A stretch of DNA of 64,000 nucleotides from an uncultured Clostridium sp. (GTDB taxonomy: Bacteria > Bacillota > Clostridia > TANB77 > CAG-508): positions 1-64,000 of the forward strand of contig CANSKZ010000006.1 of assembly GCA_947647595.1 (NCBI GenBank). Direction: 5' to 3'. Position 1 is the first letter of the stretch. The number at the start of each line of letters is the position of its first letter. Under the pieces are notes generated by a model, which saw nothing but the letters and a program-made list of their open reading frames with translations, ran no database searches and was not told the origin of the DNA. Made by a program: the position numbers and the translations under genes. Shown piece by piece: positions 60,265 to 64,000 of this stretch.

Positions 60265-63026
60265 ATCTTCTCTTCTCCAATAATAATATTTTCTTCTTGC
60301 AATTTAGCTTGTCTTCTTAAAATGTTTTGTCTATTATCAGTAAAGGGTTCTCTAGTAATAGTAGCTGTATCTATGTTAGGAATTGAAGTATTTTCTTTTT
60401 CCTCTAATTGTCTTTGTTCTATATATTTTTTTAAGAAATCCATCCTGTCTTTAGGTGCATACTCTAAAATATCCTCTATGCCATATCTATTCATATAATG
60501 CTCAACTTTTTTTACAAATTTTAAAACTTCATTACTGCTTGGTATTCCTTTTAGTGTTTCAGACATACTAGCTATTTTCGTTTTTTCGCTTTCTTTAATT
60601 TTTTCTCTATCTACCACTATAATTGGAATTCCAAATTCACTTGCAACTTTTTTTGTTTTTTCCCATACAGAGTCATCTTCTAGACCTTTTATGTCTATAT
60701 CACTTTGATTTTTGATATAAACAACATAATCTGGTTGCAATTTTGTCATCTGTCCTTGTTTATCAATTCCTAAAGTATTTACTACAACTTCATTATAGTT
60801 ATTATCAGTATTAGTTTCCAACGTAGAAGGTAACATATAAGAGCTATTTAAATCATTGTAAATACTATCTCCTCCATAAAATGGAGTGTGGGCATCTTGT
60901 GGATAGATAGAGTCAAAAGAATAATCTTTAGTACCTTGTGCAAATCCAAGTATAACTTCAATATCATTCTCTCGTTTCAAAATATTTTCATCTGTCATGT
61001 ATGAGCAACAAGTATAATATCTTAAATCTTTTTGACCATATTCTCCTTCTTTTGTCATGCCATTCCAAATTTCTTGAGAATTCCTATCATTAATTCCTAT
61101 TCTTTTAACAATCATTGAAAAATCAGTGTTAGTATCAAACACTTCAATATTTCTCCCTTTAAAGGTAGTATTTCCTACTTTGTCTTCTTTAGGCATATAT
61201 AAACTTTCTTTGTATACTTGTTCAAACATTTCTTTGAGTTGTTCAATTAAATATGTGCTTGATGATAAATCGGTTTCCACCAATATATCTAATCCACCAA
61301 CTTGGATTAAAGTATTAATATCATTGCTTTCAAAAATATTTCTTATAGCTTTAATTTGTTCTACTATACTAGCTTGATACTCATCATTAACAGATATATT
61401 GTCTATATCTGCTGAAAATTTATTTACAACATTAGCAGCTTCTCTTAAATCCATATTATAGTATTTTTGCAATAGGGCTAATTTCATTCTATCCAGTTCA
61501 GGTAATTGTTTGAACTTTCTTAAATATTTACCTATTGGCATTGTTAACTGTTCATCATCTAAGCTAGAATTAGTTAATATAGTATCACATACCAACTCTT
61601 TGATTTCTTCAAAGTGTTCTAATTCATTTTGATTAGTAATACTAAATACATTATTAGAGTGTGCCACTTCTTCTTGTTTTATAGTCTTTTCATCCATACC
61701 TTGACTTTTAAGCATATCAGTTAAATATCCATCAAAAAATGATTTTGACGAACAAACTCTTGAAAGTAGAAATGTTAATGTTTCAATGTCTTTAGTAGTT
61801 ATCTTATTTCCTTGTTTGGCTTGTTCATATAAGTCGTTAATTAATTCTCCATAATATCCATCTGATAAATTCTCAACTATATTTTTTTCAAATCTATTCC
61901 ATCTATCTGTTTTTTGTGATACTAATTGTGTCATTTTACTATATAAGCTATATTCATAATTATTAAGTCCTAATATTTTACATTGAAATTCTGCATTTTT
62001 AGCAATCAATTGCATTTTATAGTTTGATATATCTTGATATTGTTCTCCAAGCAAATCTCCATTTAATGATTGCAAAATAGTACTATCTTTAGCATATAAT
62101 CTACTAATCTGTAATAATTTTCCACTTAATTGATTTTGATTTGTAAAAAATGTTTTTACTTCTTCATCGCTAAAAAATCTTTCAAAAAAATTATCTAAAT
62201 TTGATGGTGTTATCTGTTCAAATACTGATTGAAATAATTCTATATCAGTTTTAAAAACACTAATACATTCCTCATTATGTGTTAGAGTACTAACAATAGT
62301 ATCATTATCAATCCCTTTTTGAGATAGCATATTAATATAATTTGTTAAAAAATTTTTATTTTTTAACAACTCTGGACTTAATATATTAGCATTTAGCAAT
62401 CCAGCTACATCATTATTTTCTAATAAATCTCTATAATAATTTTCCGCAAGTATACTATTTTGCTTTAAGTAAGTTTGTGAGCCTTCTGTTAGCCTATAAC
62501 CTTTTTCAATAGCTAAATCTAATAATTGGTTTTTAAAATTAATATCTAATAATAAACTTTCATCTAAATATTCTAATATCAATGATAATCTCCATTGAGA
62601 ATCTGATTTACCACGTTCTAACCAATTATCATTTTGAGGCTTTTCTTTTTGGATTTGAATATATTGCAATATTGCTGTTTTAGCTTCTGTCCCTAATAAT
62701 ATTGCTGAACTACGTGTGCCAAAAGGATTGGCTGTAAGTATATACCCGCTCTTGAAAGCTGTATCAATAATTCCATTAATTGGAAGTGAATCTTGTAGCA
62801 ATTCTTCTAATAATATATCATCTAATACTTGGTTTAAATATCTACAATCTCTCTTTATAGTTTTTATTATTAATTCTTTATTTCGTCTTAAAAATTCTGG
62901 AGAATTTTCTGATAAAATGTAGTCTTTATTTACTTTAGATTTTAATATTTCAACTCCATTGTTTATTATCTTTCTTATTCCTTTTCTATTGCTCTTTACT
63001 TCAATCAAAGATTTTTCTTTTTTCAT
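60261..63026 (-). CDS. Large helical protein of unknown function
   Basis: 921 residues from ATG 63026 (AAGGAGAAAATC upstream). The first 600 residues are repeated helical segments (SPEFLRRNKELIIKTIKRD, SPELLKNKNFLTNYINML). Residues about 640-850 form a distinct, Trp/Tyr/Cys-containing domain (RYYTCCSYMTDENI, VILGFAQGTKDY, YNEVVVNTLGI, PDYVVYIKN). No signal peptide. I do not recognise it. Confidence 0.65.
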   Translation of the reverse strand: MKKEKSLIEVKSNRKGIRKIINNGVEILKSKVNKDYILSENSPEFLRRNKELIIKTIKRDCRYLNQVLDDILLEELLQDSLPINGIIDTAFKSGYILTANPFGTRSSAILLGTEAKTAILQYIQIQKEKPQNDNWLERGKSDSQWRLSLILEYLDESLLLDINFKNQLLDLAIEKGYRLTEGSQTYLKQNSILAENYYRDLLENNDVAGLLNANILSPELLKNKNFLTNYINMLSQKGIDNDTIVSTLTHNEECISVFKTDIELFQSVFEQITPSNLDNFFERFFSDEEVKTFFTNQNQLSGKLLQISRLYAKDSTILQSLNGDLLGEQYQDISNYKMQLIAKNAEFQCKILGLNNYEYSLYSKMTQLVSQKTDRWNRFEKNIVENLSDGYYGELINDLYEQAKQGNKITTKDIETLTFLLSRVCSSKSFFDGYLTDMLKSQGMDEKTIKQEEVAHSNNVFSITNQNELEHFEEIKELVCDTILTNSSLDDEQLTMPIGKYLRKFKQLPELDRMKLALLQKYYNMDLREAANVVNKFSADIDNISVNDEYQASIVEQIKAIRNIFESNDINTLIQVGGLDILVETDLSSSTYLIEQLKEMFEQVYKESLYMPKEDKVGNTTFKGRNIEVFDTNTDFSMIVKRIGINDRNSQEIWNGMTKEGEYGQKDLRYYTCCSYMTDENILKRENDIEVILGFAQGTKDYSFDSIYPQDAHTPFYGGDSIYNDLNSSYMLPSTLETNTDNNYNEVVVNTLGIDKQGQMTKLQPDYVVYIKNQSDIDIKGLEDDSVWEKTKKVASEFGIPIIVVDREKIKESEKTKIASMSETLKGIPSSNEVLKFVKKVEHYMNRYGIEDILEYAPKDRMDFLKKYIEQRQLEEKENTSIPNIDTATITREPFTDNRQNILRRQAKLQEENIIIGEEKI

Positions 63027-63195
63027 GATTTTCTCCTTGAATTTACTAATTCTATTATATCGTACCATTAATGAATATCCTTTTCAAGTTAATAAAGTTT
63101 ATTTTATAAATTTATTGTTAGCTATTGATAAACAAAAGGATTTATATTAAAGTAAATATAATAAATCGAGTTATATAAGAAAGTAATAAATAGAG

Positions 63196-63236
63196 TAGAC
63201 TACATTTAGAAAGGGCGATTATTAATCGCCCCCATG
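63196..63236 (-). terminator. Hairpin after the 63239 gene
   Basis: GGGCGATTA/TAATCGCCC followed by TTTCT on the minus strand. Confidence 0.6.
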
Positions 63237-63238
63237 TT

Positions 63239-64000
63239 CTATAAAATTCCACTTGTTTTAATATAATCCACGATTCTCTTAATTTCTCCAGCTAGCGTGT
63301 CTTGATATTCTGGTTCTTGAATATCGTTGGATTTATCATATCCATAACGATTCAAAAAACGATACGTGTCAATTTCGATAAGCTCTGTTTTACTTATTTT
63401 TTTAGCTTCAACTGGTAAATTTTTTCCATTCTTTTTGTCAATGATACTCATGACTTTACTATCAATAATCACAAAATTTTTCTTTAATGCTTCTTTGATT
63501 TTTCGTAGCTGACTAATATCTTCTAGTATCAATTCATCATCATCATTTTCTTTGATAAATATTTCAATTTCAGCAATTAATTCATGAATACTATAATTAT
63601 AGGATAGTGGCATTTTGGTTTTAAAAGTTTTTCGAATGGCAGTTTGTCTAATTTGAATTTGACTTAGCATGGTTCGGTCTAGTTTGTTTCTTCCTGTAAA
63701 TCTTCCCACAAACTTTCGAAAACTACTTTTATCTTGGATAATTTCTACATCATCTCTTAATTTTTTTAGCTCTGCTTCACAACGAATATTTTTTATTGTT
63801 TCTGCAATTTCCTTTTTCAATTCATTTTCTTCAATAATGCTGATTTCATCAAATCTACTTATTTTCTTACTAACAGCGGCTTTTGCATTATTCAAATAAT
63901 TGAGTAAAATACTAATTTGAATATTCGTTTCTGATATTTTAGCTAGTTCTTCTTTATTTTCTGGCGATACAATATCAATTTTATTAGAGATGGATTGTAA
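63239..64000 (-). CDS. Partial hypothetical protein running off the right edge
   Basis: The frame is open from 63241 to base 64000 with no stop (ISNKIDIVSPENKEELAKI at the edge), so the true start lies beyond the window and the TTG at 63895 is only internal. At least 253 residues, helical and charged (FVGRFTGRNKLDRTMLSQIQIRQTAIRK). Family not recognised. Confidence 0.7.
   Translation of the reverse strand, partial: LQSISNKIDIVSPENKEELAKISETNIQISILLNYLNNAKAAVSKKISRFDEISIIEENELKKEIAETIKNIRCEAELKKLRDDVEIIQDKSSFRKFVGRFTGRNKLDRTMLSQIQIRQTAIRKTFKTKMPLSYNYSIHELIAEIEIFIKENDDDELILEDISQLRKIKEALKKNFVIIDSKVMSIIDKKNGKNLPVEAKKISKTELIEIDTYRFLNRYGYDKSNDIQEPEYQDTLAGEIKRIVDYIKTSGIL

Overview
The window is a low-GC (about 30 %) Bacillota genome segment, most likely from an uncultured gut clostridial lineage. 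That is inferred from the AT-rich codon use, strong AGGAGG-type ribosome binding sites, a T-box leader on thrS, the guaB-guaA cluster and Gram-positive mobile-element families. It splits into three blocks.

Block 1 (1-26.8 kb, almost all on the minus strand) is the right-hand part of an integrative/conjugative element or integrated plasmid. Reading in the direction of transcription it holds: a frameshifted replication-initiator-like HTH gene; a sigma-region-4-like protein; a PP-loop ATPase coupled to a C5-cytosine DNA methyltransferase; ParA and ParB; a run of small membrane proteins; a Gram-positive type IV secretion operon (VirB2-like, VirB6-like, PrgI-like, VirB4 ATPase, M23 cell-wall hydrolase); small element-conserved genes; an Ig-like surface protein; and a 1309-residue thioester/Cna-B adhesin. 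No relaxase, coupling protein or integrase is visible, so these presumably lie left of base 1. This block has its own regulatory signals: a palindrome of the form TTAGGAAAWWWWTTCCTAA just upstream of many start codons, a promoter family sharing GCTGACAAA, and a 51-bp promoter-plus-hairpin block duplicated in front of both the secretion operon and the adhesin.

Block 2 (27.4-47.7 kb) is chromosomal: a MATE transporter, a Xer recombinase (frameshifted), an MBL hydrolase, tRNA-Leu, a GNAT protein, RqcH/NFACT (frameshifted), fba, a CAP-domain protein, TGS-less thrS with a T-box, murD with a cytidylate-kinase-like gene, pepF, guaA, guaB, a DUF5050-type protein and tRNA-Thr. Between rqcH and the CAP gene lie unusual short transcription units: a 20-residue hydrophobic peptide gene, and two related promoter-driven small RNAs with tiny ORFs.

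Block 3 (about 48-60 kb) is a nest of two mobilizable serine-recombinase elements. Element A (Tn4451-like: serine recombinase, MobV relaxase, TnpV) has its recombinase gene split after codon 114 by element B, about 6.2 kb. Element B carries its own large serine recombinase, a helix-turn-helix protein, a DUF6076-like protein, a free-standing DnaJ-type zinc-finger protein, a MobV relaxase and an oriT-like site. B is bounded by a 19-bp imperfect terminal inverted repeat and a shared GATGA core, and removing it restores the A recombinase frame exactly. Downstream are two ribbon-helix-helix genes, a BlaI-type repressor and another sigma-like protein. The window ends in a large unrecognised helical protein with a coupled 46-codon ORF, and a partial gene running off the right edge.
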